A DNA stretch of 64,000 nt from Mesorhizobium escarrei (GTDB lineage: Bacteria > Pseudomonadota > Alphaproteobacteria > Rhizobiales > Rhizobiaceae), in the NCBI RefSeq assembly GCF_935825525.1, contig NZ_CAKXZT010000157.1:94346-158345 (forward strand). Reading direction: 5' to 3'. The position numbers were made by a program, and so were the translations under genes. The stretch's first letter is position 1; the number at the start of each line of letters is the position of its first letter. This document shows positions 36,900-44,693 of the stretch, piece by piece. The notes beneath the pieces were generated by a model. That model did no database searches, had not been told where the DNA came from, and was given only the letters and a program-made list of their open reading frames with translations.

Positions 36900-37304
36900 T
36901 CAGCAGGGACGGTCGTCGACGATGCGATAGTCGGCCGCGCGAGCCTCGCAGGCGTTGGGAAAGGTGCGCAACTCGCCACCGCGGCGGGCGCAGACCGGGC
37001 GGTATTCGCGCGTGCAGAATGTCTGCTCGCCATCACCGCCACCGTCGCGGCACTGGCCGCCGCTGATAATGCGGTACCCGGCCCGCTCGGCAAGGCAGGC
37101 GTTGGCGAAGGTCTGGCGGTCGCCACCGCGCCGGGCGCAGACCGGATCATATTGTCTGGTGCAAAATTGCGGCTCGGGCCGAGGCGGGCGGTACCCCGGT
37201 CGGTCCTCCTCCACCACCACCGCGGTGCAGGCTGCAAGAACTGCCGACAGCAACAGGATGGCAAAACCCTGTCGCGAAAAGATTGCCGCAAGAAGTTTCA
37301 TCAT
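36900..37304 (-). CDS. Kazal-type protease-inhibitor lipoprotein, two domains
   Basis: GGGAGG lies just upstream of two adjacent ATGs (37304 and 37301). The signal peptide ends in a lipobox (LLLSAVLAAC), so the protein should be lipidated. After a Pro-rich spacer come two Kazal-like modules, FCTRQYDPVCARRGG...GGQC and FCTREYRPVCARRGG through RIVDDRPC, each with the YxPVC core. Such modules inhibit serine proteases. Its target is unknown. Confidence 0.85.
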   Translation of the reverse strand: MMKLLAAIFSRQGFAILLLSAVLAACTAVVVEEDRPGYRPPRPEPQFCTRQYDPVCARRGGDRQTFANACLAERAGYRIISGGQCRDGGGDGEQTFCTREYRPVCARRGGELRTFPNACEARAADYRIVDDRPC

Positions 37305-37574
37305 CTGACCTCCCTCGAGCCCCGCTCCAATGCATATCGCCCAAAAGCATGCCCACCGGGCCTGACCCGAGGGTGCGAAGCCGCTTGGGATAACGGCATG
37401 CGCTAAAAATGCAAAATGCGCCCCATTCCAAGCCAATCCTCGCCATTCCACCCGCCGAATGCAACCCCTGTTTGCAGGCTCCTGGCCGACTGGCCATGCG
37501 CGGCCGCTGCTATGGCCGATGACCGGCCCCGCTTTGTCGATGCCATGCGTGCGGATGCGCCCGGTGGCGCTACC
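37305..37574. other. intergenic region upstream of the cold-shock genes
   Basis: No supported gene lies between the Kazal lipoprotein start and the csp promoter. In-frame upstream extensions of the lipoprotein frame cross this region but lack a signal for initiation. Confidence 0.5.
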
Positions 37575-37629
37575 TTGCAACCATCACGTTTCCGTGCGAT
37601 AAATTTTGTGTTCGGGCATTTGCGACCCG
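37575..37629 (+). promoter_or_regulatory. cold-shock gene promoter and 5' hairpin (copy 1)
   Basis: TTGCAA and GATAAA are 17 bp apart, a good housekeeping promoter. Ten bases later the likely mRNA start carries CGGGCATTTGCGACCCG, a hairpin with CGGG/CCCG arms. The 5' UTR to the ATG at 37810 is about 200 nt, usual for cold-shock mRNAs. A near-identical arrangement precedes the second csp gene. Confidence 0.65.
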
Positions 37630-37809
37630 GAGAGCGGAACGTTTTGGACGACCTTTCCCCGATACTGTGAATCTCTGACGGCCCCGTTTTTCGGCGGGGG
37701 TTCTAACCATGCGCCAATGCATGACTGCCGAAGCAACCACCGGGACTTGCCCACGGCGTCAGGCGGCGGGCAAACCACAAAGACTGACACGGGTGAAGGA
37801 GTTTCCCCA

Positions 37810-38022
37810 ATGGCCCAGACCGGCACCGTTAAATTCTTCAACGCTACCAAAGGCTTCGGCTTCATCACGCCAGATGACGGCGCCAAGGATGTGTTCGTCC
37901 ACATCTCCGCGATCGAGGCTTCGGGCCTGCGCACGCTCGTTGATGGCCAGAAGGTCACGTTCGATGTCGAGCCCGACCGCATGGGCAAGGGGCCGAAGGC
38001 GGTCAATCTCCGCGCGGACTGA
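37810..38022 (+). CDS. cold-shock protein (CspA family), copy 1
   Basis: AAGGAG precedes the ATG. The 70-residue OB-fold protein has the RNA-binding motifs KGFGFITPDDG (RNP1) and VFVHISA (RNP2). It acts as an RNA chaperone. It is the first of two tandem csp genes whose proteins differ mainly in the loop EASGLRTLVDG. A terminator at 38116-38145 separates the transcripts. Confidence 0.95.
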   Translation: MAQTGTVKFFNATKGFGFITPDDGAKDVFVHISAIEASGLRTLVDGQKVTFDVEPDRMGKGPKAVNLRAD

Positions 38023-38115
38023 ACCGTCGGCGCACGTCCACCCGGGCGTGCCAGGAATGAGCCCGAGCCCCTCCAAAGGCCTTGAACCGGCTTCAGCGCC
38101 GGACCCGAGTTTTCG

Positions 38116-38145
38116 AAGGCGCGGCGGTTTTCGTCGCGCCTTTTT
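38116..38145 (+). terminator. intrinsic terminator of csp copy 1
   Basis: AAGGCGCGGC pairs with GTCGCGCCTT around a short T-rich loop and is followed by further Ts. Confidence 0.8.
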
Positions 38146-38183
38146 CGTGGCAGGCGGCAAGCCAAGGCTCGCAAAACTTTCTC

Positions 38184-38238
38184 TTGCCGATGACGCTAAA
38201 ATAAACGACAAATTTCCACTCGGGCATTTGCCGGCCCG
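38184..38238 (+). promoter_or_regulatory. cold-shock gene promoter and 5' hairpin (copy 2)
   Basis: TTGCCG and GACAAA are again 17 bp apart, followed by CGGGCATTTGCCGGCCCG, the same 5' hairpin as copy 1 with one extra base. The leader to the ATG at 38272 is only about 50 nt. Confidence 0.6.
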
Positions 38239-38271
38239 AGACTGGACTTGATGGGATCAAAGGAGCTTCCC

Positions 38272-38484
38272 ATGCCGCAGACCGGCACCGTCAAATTCTT
38301 CAATCATGCCAAAGGCTTCGGCTTCATCACGCCGGATGATGGCGCGAAGGATGTCTTCGTCCATATTTCGGCCGTGCAGGCGTCGGGTCTTCCCGGTCTT
38401 GAGGATGGGCAGAAGGTAACATTCGACACCGAGCCGGACAAGCGCGGCAAGGGTCCGAAAGCCGTCAACCTGTCGATCGGCTGA
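38272..38484 (+). CDS. cold-shock protein (CspA family), copy 2
   Basis: The ATG follows AAAGGAG. The 70 residues closely match copy 1 (TGTVKFFNHAKGFGFITPDD and DVFVHISAVQASG). It has its own promoter and 5' hairpin but a much shorter leader, so the copies may differ in temperature response. Confidence 0.95.
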   Translation: MPQTGTVKFFNHAKGFGFITPDDGAKDVFVHISAVQASGLPGLEDGQKVTFDTEPDKRGKGPKAVNLSIG

Positions 38485-38716
38485 GCCGAGTTCGAGACAG
38501 CGTCGGACGGTCCGCTGGCGCAGCTCCGCTCGTTGTTGAGCGTACGATATTTGTGCCTTGCGTCATGCCTGATCGATGAATCGACTGGTCCCAGCCGGCC
38601 AACTTCGTTCAGCCCCTGTTCAGCCACGGTCGCATACTAATCTTCGGTAAAGCCGGACCGCATCCCCCAGATTACCCGGGCCGCAGATTACCCGGGCCGG
38701 CATGAAGGAGATCGAG

Positions 38717-39133
38717 ATGAACCGAATTTTCAAGACCGCCGTCCTGTCCGCCGCGATCGTTGCAACCACGCTCGCGACCTTGCCGGCGGCCAGCGCTGGT
38801 GACTGGCGCCACCGGCACCACCATCGTGGTAATGGCGATGCGATCGCGGCAGGCGTTCTTGGCCTCGCGGCCGGCGCCCTGATCGTTGGTGCGCTCAACA
38901 ACCCGCAGCCCAGCTATTACGACCCCGGCTATGACGATTACGGTCGTTATCCACGGCCCGCCCCGGTGCGCCGCTACTACGCGGAACCGCAGGTCGTCTA
39001 CAATGACGGCTATGCCGAGCCATGGACCCGCGGCTGGTATGAATATTGTTCGGATCGCTATCGCTCTTTCAACGCCCGCACCGGCACGTTCACCGGCTAT
39101 GACGGCGAACAGCATTTCTGCACCGCGAACTGA
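38717..39133 (+). CDS. BA14K family protein
   Basis: AAGGAG precedes the ATG at 38717. The 138-residue product has a signal peptide (KTAVLSAAIVATTLATLPAA), a His-rich start of the mature part (WRHRHHHRGNG), a hydrophobic Gly/Ala helix (AAGVLGLAAGALIVGAL) and the C-terminal BA14K module (YCSDRYRSFNARTGTFTGYD, then QHFC). BA14K was first described as an immunoreactive Brucella protein with lectin-like properties. Confidence 0.92.
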   Translation: MNRIFKTAVLSAAIVATTLATLPAASAGDWRHRHHHRGNGDAIAAGVLGLAAGALIVGALNNPQPSYYDPGYDDYGRYPRPAPVRRYYAEPQVVYNDGYAEPWTRGWYEYCSDRYRSFNARTGTFTGYDGEQHFCTAN

Positions 39134-39148
39134 GGCGCCCCTGCCCCC

Positions 39149-39183
39149 AAAAAAAGCGCTGTCGGCAAGGCCAGTGCTTTTTT
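39149..39183 (+). terminator. intrinsic terminator of the BA14K gene
   Basis: AGCGCTG and CAGTGCT pair around a 10-nt loop, flanked by seven As and six Ts, so it could work in both directions. Confidence 0.85.
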
Positions 39184-39264
39184 GTTGTCGGCGTCTTTAA
39201 GGCAAGAGACCGATGCGCCTCGCGTGAGGCTCCTCAGCCACGACGCGTTCTAAGTTGTTGTTTT

Positions 39265-39337
39265 ATGCATGTCGTATCGCAAAACCGCTGCACACCCTCG
39301 GTTCAACCCCGAGGGCGTGCTTTTGCGCGACATGCAT
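39265..39337 (-). repeat. long inverted repeat at the 3' end of the metallo-hydrolase gene
   Basis: ATGCATGTCG...CACACCCTCGG is mirrored by CCGAGGGCGTGC...CGACATGCAT, giving arms of about 30 bp with small interruptions. It abuts the stop codon of the leftward hydrolase and can terminate that transcript. Confidence 0.75.
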
Positions 39338-39978
39338 TAAATCAGGAATGGATTGCTCCGGCGCTCCTCGCCGAAGCGGCCGCCGGGCCCATGGCCGCAG
39401 ATGAAGCCGATGTCGTCGCCGAGCGGCAGAAGCTTGTCCTTGATCGAGGCGATCAGGGTGGCGTGGTCGCCGCCCGGCAGGTCGGTGCGCCCGACCGAGC
39501 CGCGGAACAACACGTCGCCGACATGGGCGAACTTCGCAGCACGATTGTAGTAGACGACATGGCCGGGCGCGTGGCCGGGGCAATGAAAGACTTCGAACGC
39601 GTGCTGGCCGAACGAGACGGTATCGCCTTCGCTGAGAAAGCGGTCGGGCACGCAGTTGCGCACCGGATCGGTGATGCCGTAGTGTTTCGCCTGCTTCTCG
39701 AGATTGGCTAGCAACGGGCGGTCGGCCTCATGCGGACCGATGATCTCGATGCCGAGCGCCTCCTTCAGTTCCATGGCGCCGCCGGCGTGGTCGATGTGAC
39801 CATGCGTGATCCAGATCGCGCCGGCATTGATCGCATTGTCCTTGAGCACTGCCAGCACCTTGTCGATGTCGCCGCCGGGATCGACGACGACGCCCTGTCT
39901 GTCGTCCATGTCGAAGAGGATGGTGCAGTTTTGCTGGAAGGCCGTGACCGGCACGATGCCGGCGTTGAGCTGACCCAT
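39337..39978 (-). CDS. MBL-fold metallo-hydrolase (glyoxalase II-like)
   Basis: AAAGGA precedes the ATG at 39978. The 213 residues include the metal motif THGHIDHAGGA, a third ligand in HCPGHAPGHVVYY, an Asp bridge in HVGDVLFRGSVGRTDLPGG and a last His in CGHGPGG. The fold and YycJ/GloB-like pattern suggest a thioester hydrolase. The gene is bracketed by oppositely oriented copies of an ATGCATGTCG-containing repeat. Confidence 0.92.
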   Translation of the reverse strand: MGQLNAGIVPVTAFQQNCTILFDMDDRQGVVVDPGGDIDKVLAVLKDNAINAGAIWITHGHIDHAGGAMELKEALGIEIIGPHEADRPLLANLEKQAKHYGITDPVRNCVPDRFLSEGDTVSFGQHAFEVFHCPGHAPGHVVYYNRAAKFAHVGDVLFRGSVGRTDLPGGDHATLIASIKDKLLPLGDDIGFICGHGPGGRFGEERRSNPFLI

Positions 39979-40109
39979 GATCGTCCTTTCGCTGTGTCGC
40001 TTCTGATTTAGAGACACACGCGAACGTCGTCCACCGCATCCGGCTGTCGCGACAACGCAACAAACAAAGAAATGGGCGGCCGAAGCCGCCCATGTAAAAA
40101 TTTGCGATA

Positions 40110-40130
40110 ACGACATGCATAAACAACAAC
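40110..40130. repeat. inverted copy of the GTTGTTTTATGCATGTCG repeat
   Basis: CGACATGCATAAACAACAAC here is the reverse complement, with one base difference, of the sequence at about 39255-39274. The two copies flank the metallo-hydrolase gene about 0.84 kb apart. Confidence 0.75.
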
Positions 40131-40175
40131 CTAAAGCGCGTCGCGTGAGGTCGGTCGAACGCGACGCGCTTTAGG
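40130..40175 (-). terminator. 17-bp perfect inverted repeat, likely terminator
   Basis: CTAAAGCGCGTCGCGT pairs perfectly with ACGCGACGCGCTTTAG around a 12-nt loop, directly after the stop of the leftward Gly-rich gene. It is a rhizobial repeat type that commonly closes transcription units. Confidence 0.75.
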
Positions 40176-40176
40176 C

Positions 40177-40494
40177 TTACTTCTTCGTCGCATTCATGAC
40201 CGCGCCGATGATGGCCGTCAGAATGGCGCCACCACCGGCGCCGCCGACGATGTTCTCCACATTCAGCGCGCTGCCCAATCCGCCCGTTGCCGCCGCGGCC
40301 GCCGCCGGATCGATCGTGCCACCGCCGAGCAGGCTGCCGAGGATGGCCGCACCGCCGACGCCGCCGAGGGCGCCGCCCAGGATTTTGGTAAGCTGCCCCA
40401 TTGCCGCTGTCTTGAGCGCCGCGCCCACCGCCTGGCCACCGATGACACCCGCAATCACCTGAACAATGATCTGAAGAAGCGTGTTCATGTCCAT
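40177..40494 (-). CDS. Gly/Ala-rich hypothetical membrane-associated protein
   Basis: The start at 40494 (MDMNTLLQIIVQVIAG) has GGAGGG upstream. The 105 residues are mostly Gly, Ala, Leu and Ile (AILGSLLGGGTIDPAAAAAA) with glycine-zipper-like stretches that can pack in a membrane. I recall similar proteins in rhizobia but no known function. Confidence 0.75.
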   Translation of the reverse strand: MDMNTLLQIIVQVIAGVIGGQAVGAALKTAAMGQLTKILGGALGGVGGAAILGSLLGGGTIDPAAAAAATGGLGSALNVENIVGGAGGGAILTAIIGAVMNATKK

Positions 40495-40583
40495 TCTACC
40501 AGTCCCTCCATAGCCGCCAGCCTCCCGGGCCGACAGCATCATGAGACGCCGAATTGGACCAAAGTCAAATGCAGAAGCGCTTA

Positions 40584-40613
40584 AATAAAAGGGGCGGCCA
40601 GAAAACCGACCCT
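40584..40613 (-). terminator. terminator of ilvE
   Basis: On the minus strand GGGTCGG and CCGCCCC pair at six of seven positions around an eight-base loop, followed by TTTTATTT, 25 bp past the ilvE stop. Confidence 0.6.
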
Positions 40614-40639
40614 ACTTATAAAAAAAGCTGTGACTTTCG

Positions 40640-41533
40640 TTATTCTGCAGCAATCGCCTGCTTGGGCTGAACGGCTGCAGAATAGTCGTTCATCAGAGTC
40701 TTGGCGATTTCGCCCACCTCGAATCGGTATGGACCGATCTCAGAAACGGGCGTCACCTCGGCCGCCGTTCCAGTGAGGAAGCACTGCTGAAAGCCTTCGA
40801 GCTCTTCCGGCATGATGGTGCGCTCGATCAGCTCGAAGCCGCGATCCTTGGCAAGGCCGATCACCGTACGGCGGGTGATGCCGTCGAGGAAGCAATCGGG
40901 GGTGGGTGTGTGGATCTTGCCGTCCTTGACGAAGAAGATGTTGGCGCCGGTCGCTTCCGCAACCTGGCCGCGCCAGTCGAGCATCATGGCGTCGGCATAG
41001 CCCTTGGCTTCAGCGGCATGCTTGGACATGGTGCAGATCATGTAGAGGCCGGCAGCCTTCGATTTCGACGGCGCGGTGCGCGGATCGGGGCGGCGCCATT
41101 CGGCCAGGTCGAGACGGATGCCCTTCAGCTTCTGTGCCGGATCGAAATAGCTCGGCCACTGCCAGATGGCGATGGCGCAGTTGATCCGGCTGTTTTGCGC
41201 CGAAACACCCATTTGTTCGCTGCCGCGCCAGGCGATCGGCCGGACATAGGCATCCTGAAAACCCTGCTTCTTCAACAGCGTGCGGCATGCGTCGTCGATC
41301 TCGGCAACCGAATAGGGAATCTTGAAGCCGAGCAGGCGTGCCGATTCGTGCAGGCGCTCGCTGTGGTCGGTCAGCTTGAAAATCTCGCCGCCATAGGCGC
41401 GTTCGCCCTCGAACACCGCGCTGGCGTAGTGCAGGCCATGGGTCAGCACGTGGATCTTGGCGTCGGCCCATTGGACGAACTCGCCGTTCATCCAGATAAA
41501 GCCGTCCATTTGGTCAAAGGGAACGGATGCCAT
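40640..41533 (-). CDS. ilvE: branched-chain amino acid aminotransferase
   Basis: GGGAGG precedes the ATG. The 297-residue PLP enzyme (fold IV) has HYASAVFEGERAY, the catalytic lysine segment SKSKAAGLYM, the cofactor-binding EATGANIFFVKDG and FLTGTAAEVTPVSEI. It catalyses the last step of Leu, Ile and Val synthesis and the first of their breakdown, in the cytoplasm. It is divergent from the MarR-led operon. Confidence 0.95.
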   Translation of the reverse strand: MASVPFDQMDGFIWMNGEFVQWADAKIHVLTHGLHYASAVFEGERAYGGEIFKLTDHSERLHESARLLGFKIPYSVAEIDDACRTLLKKQGFQDAYVRPIAWRGSEQMGVSAQNSRINCAIAIWQWPSYFDPAQKLKGIRLDLAEWRRPDPRTAPSKSKAAGLYMICTMSKHAAEAKGYADAMMLDWRGQVAEATGANIFFVKDGKIHTPTPDCFLDGITRRTVIGLAKDRGFELIERTIMPEELEGFQQCFLTGTAAEVTPVSEIGPYRFEVGEIAKTLMNDYSAAVQPKQAIAAE

Positions 41534-41703
41534 GGTAACCTCCCGCGGGCGGCCGCCCGCACATTATCGTTGCGCGTTTCTTGTCAGCCGCACCGGGCGG
41601 CCGGTATCTCAAAGCGTAGGCGGATATATAAGGTCTGGCAAACTCAGGAAGTTCCGGAAAAACGGCTTCCCTTTGCCTTTTCGTTCGCAATCCGCCGAAA
41701 AGC

Positions 41704-41759
41704 TTGTCAAAAATTATCATTGCCGGGAAATTACGTCAATAGTACTGACATAATTTCCC
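41704..41759 (+). promoter_or_regulatory. promoter with long palindromic operator upstream of marR
   Basis: GGGAAATTACGTCA at 41725 is mirrored by TGACATAATTTCCC at 41746, 13 of 14 positions, around ATAGTAC. A possible -35 (TTGTCA, 41704) and weak -10 (GAAATT, 41727) place the dyad over the transcription start. Position and symmetry suit autorepression by the MarR protein. Confidence 0.7.
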
Positions 41760-41776
41760 TTTCGCACGGAGAAATG

Positions 41777-42310
41777 ATGACGGATCGCAGCCACCCAGCC
41801 GGAAAACCGATCAGGACGGCGATCACCGACGAGGACGGCATCGATTTTGCCATCATCGAACTGTTCTTCTTCGCCTATCGCGATTTTACCTCCGATCCGG
41901 ACCAGATCCTGTCCGACTATGGCTTTGGCCGCGCCCATCACCGGGTTCTGCATTTCGTCAATCGCAGGCCGGGCCTGACGGTTGCCGAACTCCTCGACGT
42001 GCTGAAGATCACCAAGCAGAGCCTGGCGCGCGTGCTCAAGCAACTGATCGGCACCGACCACATCGTCCAGTTGCAGGGTCCGCGCGACCGCCGCCAGCGC
42101 GAGCTCTATCCGACAGCCAAGGGCCGCGCCCTGGCGCTGGCGCTGGCACGGCCACAGTCACGCCGCATCCATGCTGCATTGGAAGATTCCGGAGCCACCG
42201 AACGCGCCTTGATCGAGCGCTTCCTGGAAGCGATGGTCAATCCGGAACTAAGGGCGCAGATCGACATTGTGCCCGCAAAAACGTCAGGGAAAAGCCATGG
42301 AGACCATTGA
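41777..42310 (+). CDS. MarR-family transcriptional regulator (PetP-like)
   Basis: Tandem ATGs lie at 41774 and 41777; the second is better spaced from GGAG. The ~177-residue protein has the winged helix LTVAELLDVLKITKQSLARV and the wing LQGPRDRRQRELYPTAKG. Its stop lies 14 bp inside the response-regulator gene. A MarR gene overlapping an OmpR-type gene recalls petP-petR of Rhodobacter capsulatus, needed for cytochrome bc1/c2 expression. That functional transfer is inference. Confidence 0.9.
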   Translation: MTDRSHPAGKPIRTAITDEDGIDFAIIELFFFAYRDFTSDPDQILSDYGFGRAHHRVLHFVNRRPGLTVAELLDVLKITKQSLARVLKQLIGTDHIVQLQGPRDRRQRELYPTAKGRALALALARPQSRRIHAALEDSGATERALIERFLEAMVNPELRAQIDIVPAKTSGKSHGDH

Positions 42311-43016
42311 CAGGGTTGATCAACCGGCAGCACCGGACGACGATGCGCCGCATCTGCTGGTGATCGATGACGATACCCGTATCCGCAATCTTCTCAAACA
42401 ATATCTGACCGAAAACGGCTTTCGCGTCACCGTTGCCGGAAATTCCGGCGAAGCGCGGCGCAAGCTCGCGGGCCTCGATTTCGATCTGCTGGTGCTCGAT
42501 ATCATGATGCCGGGCGAAACCGGCGTCGATCTCGCCAAGGCATTGCGGGCAAGCAAGAACGTGCCGATCCTGATGCTTACCGCGCTCTCCGAGACCGACA
42601 GCCGGATCACCGGGCTCGAGGCCGGCGCCGACGACTATCTGCCAAAACCTTTCGATCCCCGCGAATTGATCCTGCGCATCAACAACATCCTGCGCCGCGG
42701 CGGCCCAGCGACGACGCCCAAGGTCGAGCAACTGGTCTTCGGCCCTTACACGTTCCAGATTGCCAGGCGGGAGCTCAAGCGCGGCGGCGAGGCTCTGAAG
42801 CTGACCGACCGCGAGCAGGAGATCCTGGCGATCTTCGCGGCCCGGGCCGGCGAAACGATACCGCGTCATGAACTTGTCGGCGACGAGTCCGAAGTCGGCG
42901 AGCGCACCATCGACGTCCAGATCAACAGGCTGCGCCGCAAGATCGAACGCGATCCGTCCAATCCGGTCTGGCTGCAGACCGTGCGCGGTATTGGGTATCG
43001 GCTCAGCGTGGAATAG
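42297..43016 (+). CDS. OmpR-family response regulator (PetR-like)
   Basis: The ATG at 42297 follows AGGGA. The 239 residues comprise a receiver domain (acidic pocket LVIDDD, phospho-acceptor Asp68 in LLVLDIMMPGE, conserved Lys in LPKPFDP) and a C-terminal winged helix (LTDREQEILAIFAA through ERTIDVQINRLRRKIE). It is the DNA-binding output of the kinase encoded 53 bp downstream. Confidence 0.95.
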   Translation: METIDRVDQPAAPDDDAPHLLVIDDDTRIRNLLKQYLTENGFRVTVAGNSGEARRKLAGLDFDLLVLDIMMPGETGVDLAKALRASKNVPILMLTALSETDSRITGLEAGADDYLPKPFDPRELILRINNILRRGGPATTPKVEQLVFGPYTFQIARRELKRGGEALKLTDREQEILAIFAARAGETIPRHELVGDESEVGERTIDVQINRLRRKIERDPSNPVWLQTVRGIGYRLSVE

Positions 43017-43069
43017 ACTGCCGCCCGCAGCCTCTTGTTGAGTGGCTGCAAGATGAGCAAAAAGGGCGA

Positions 43070-44482
43070 ATGGCGACCACACAACTGGAACGGTCGGGAG
43101 ATCGCGGCTTGAGCGCTCGCGCCAGGCGGGCGCTGAAGGCGGTGCCGCTTGCCTGGAAACGGTTCTGGCGCCTCGTTTCGCTTTACATGCCGAAGCGGCT
43201 CTATGCCCGCTCGCTGATCATCGTCATCGCACCGATGATCCTGCTGCAATCGGTCCTTGCCTTTGTCTTCATGGAACGCCACTGGCAGACCGTGACGCAG
43301 CGCCTGTCGCAGGCCACGGTCCGCGACATTGCGGCGATTGTCGACCTGGTGGAAACCTATCCGAACGACGCCGACTACGCCAACATCATCCGCATCGCGC
43401 AGGATCGCATGCAGCTGAAGATCGACTTGCTGCCGCCCGATCCGCTGCCGGCGCCGGGTCCAAAGCCGTTCTTCTCGATCCTCGACGAAATTCTCTCGTC
43501 CGAGATCACCCATCAGATCAACCGTCCGTTCTGGATCGATACGGTCGGCAATTCCAACATCATCGAGGTCCGCGTCCAACTCGAGGGCAAGGTGCTGCGC
43601 GCCTTCGTGCGCCGCAGTCAGGCCTATGCCTCGAACACGCACATTTTCCTGATCTGGATGGTCGGCACCTCGCTGGTGCTGCTGATGATCGCCATCCCTT
43701 TCCTGCGCAACCAGATCCGGCCGATCCTGACGCTGGCCGAGGCCGCCGAAAGTTTCGGCAAGGGCCGGCCGATGCCGCTCGATTTCCGTCCGCGCGGCGC
43801 CGAGGAGGTTCGCCGCGCCGGCTTTGCCTTTATCCAGATGCGCGAACGCATCGAACGCCAGCTCGAACAGCGCACCGCCATGCTGAGCGGCGTCAGTCAC
43901 GATTTGAGGACCATCCTCACCCGCTTCAAGCTGCAGCTTGCGCTGACCGGGACCAAGGCCGACACCGAGGCGCTCGGCCAGGACATTGACGACATGCAGT
44001 CCATGCTGGAAGGCTATCTCGCCTTTGCCCGCGGCGAGGCAACGGAAGACGCCGGCCGTTTCAACCTTGAAGCCTATTTCGACAAGCTCGGCGAGGAGGC
44101 CACGCTGCGCAAGCGCAAACTGTCGACCGCGCTCGCCGGCGATCCAAACGTGCATGTGCGGCCCCACGCCTTTGCCCGGCTGCTGTCGAATGTCGTCGGC
44201 AACGCCTTCCGTTATGCCAAGACGGTTGAGATCAACGCCAACCACGGCCGCGGCTCGCTGCTCGTCACCATCGACGACGACGGTCCCGGCATTCCGCCCG
44301 AAAAGCGCGAGCACGTGTTCAAGCCTTTCGTGCGGCTTGACGAGGCCCGCAACCTCGACGCCAGCGGCACTGGCCTTGGCCTTGCCATCGCACGCGACAT
44401 TGCCCGCAGCCATGGCGGCGACATCATGCTCGACAAGAGCCCGCTCGGCGGCTTGCGCGCCGTCATCAAGGTTCCGGCATGA
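43070..44482 (+). CDS. sensor histidine kinase (EnvZ-like)
   Basis: The 470 residues run as follows: membrane segment near 48-68, periplasmic sensor ~70-190, second membrane segment ~192-211, HAMP ~212-265, phospho-acceptor His277 in LSGVSHDLRTILTRF, N box LLSNVVGNAFRYA, G boxes DDDGPGIPP and GTGLGLAIARD. It autophosphorylates and passes phosphate to the adjacent regulator. The SHDLRTxLTR H-box is of the EnvZ class. The stimulus is unknown. Confidence 0.95.
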   Translation: MATTQLERSGDRGLSARARRALKAVPLAWKRFWRLVSLYMPKRLYARSLIIVIAPMILLQSVLAFVFMERHWQTVTQRLSQATVRDIAAIVDLVETYPNDADYANIIRIAQDRMQLKIDLLPPDPLPAPGPKPFFSILDEILSSEITHQINRPFWIDTVGNSNIIEVRVQLEGKVLRAFVRRSQAYASNTHIFLIWMVGTSLVLLMIAIPFLRNQIRPILTLAEAAESFGKGRPMPLDFRPRGAEEVRRAGFAFIQMRERIERQLEQRTAMLSGVSHDLRTILTRFKLQLALTGTKADTEALGQDIDDMQSMLEGYLAFARGEATEDAGRFNLEAYFDKLGEEATLRKRKLSTALAGDPNVHVRPHAFARLLSNVVGNAFRYAKTVEINANHGRGSLLVTIDDDGPGIPPEKREHVFKPFVRLDEARNLDASGTGLGLAIARDIARSHGGDIMLDKSPLGGLRAVIKVPA

Positions 44483-44483
44483 G

Positions 44484-44523
44484 TAGAGCGACGTGCGTCC
44501 TTGGACGCACAAAGCACGCTCTA
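44484..44523 (+). terminator. nested inverted repeat after the kinase gene
   Basis: TAGAGCG...TGCGTCC pairs with GGACGCA...CGCTCTA, an inner 7-bp stem and outer 7-bp stem separated by small internal loops, starting two bases after the kinase stop. No strong T-run follows. Confidence 0.5.
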
Positions 44524-44693
44524 ACACTTTGAACCTACGCATCGTGCTCTCAGGTAGACGGCCATCGGCTATGCCTTCATCGGCCCGTCATGAAACCATG
44601 CTGAAGAGCGCGCATGAAGCGCGTGATCCTGATTGATTCGGCCTCGCGGTCTCGCATCAAGGAAACCGACGACCTTTCTAGCAAAGGCCTGCT

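Noticed and set aside
42866..44542. Leftward 558-codon frame opposite the histidine kinase
   Set aside because: It is a mirror frame of a gene with full kinase motifs. Its own translation is His/Arg/Asp-rich without domains.
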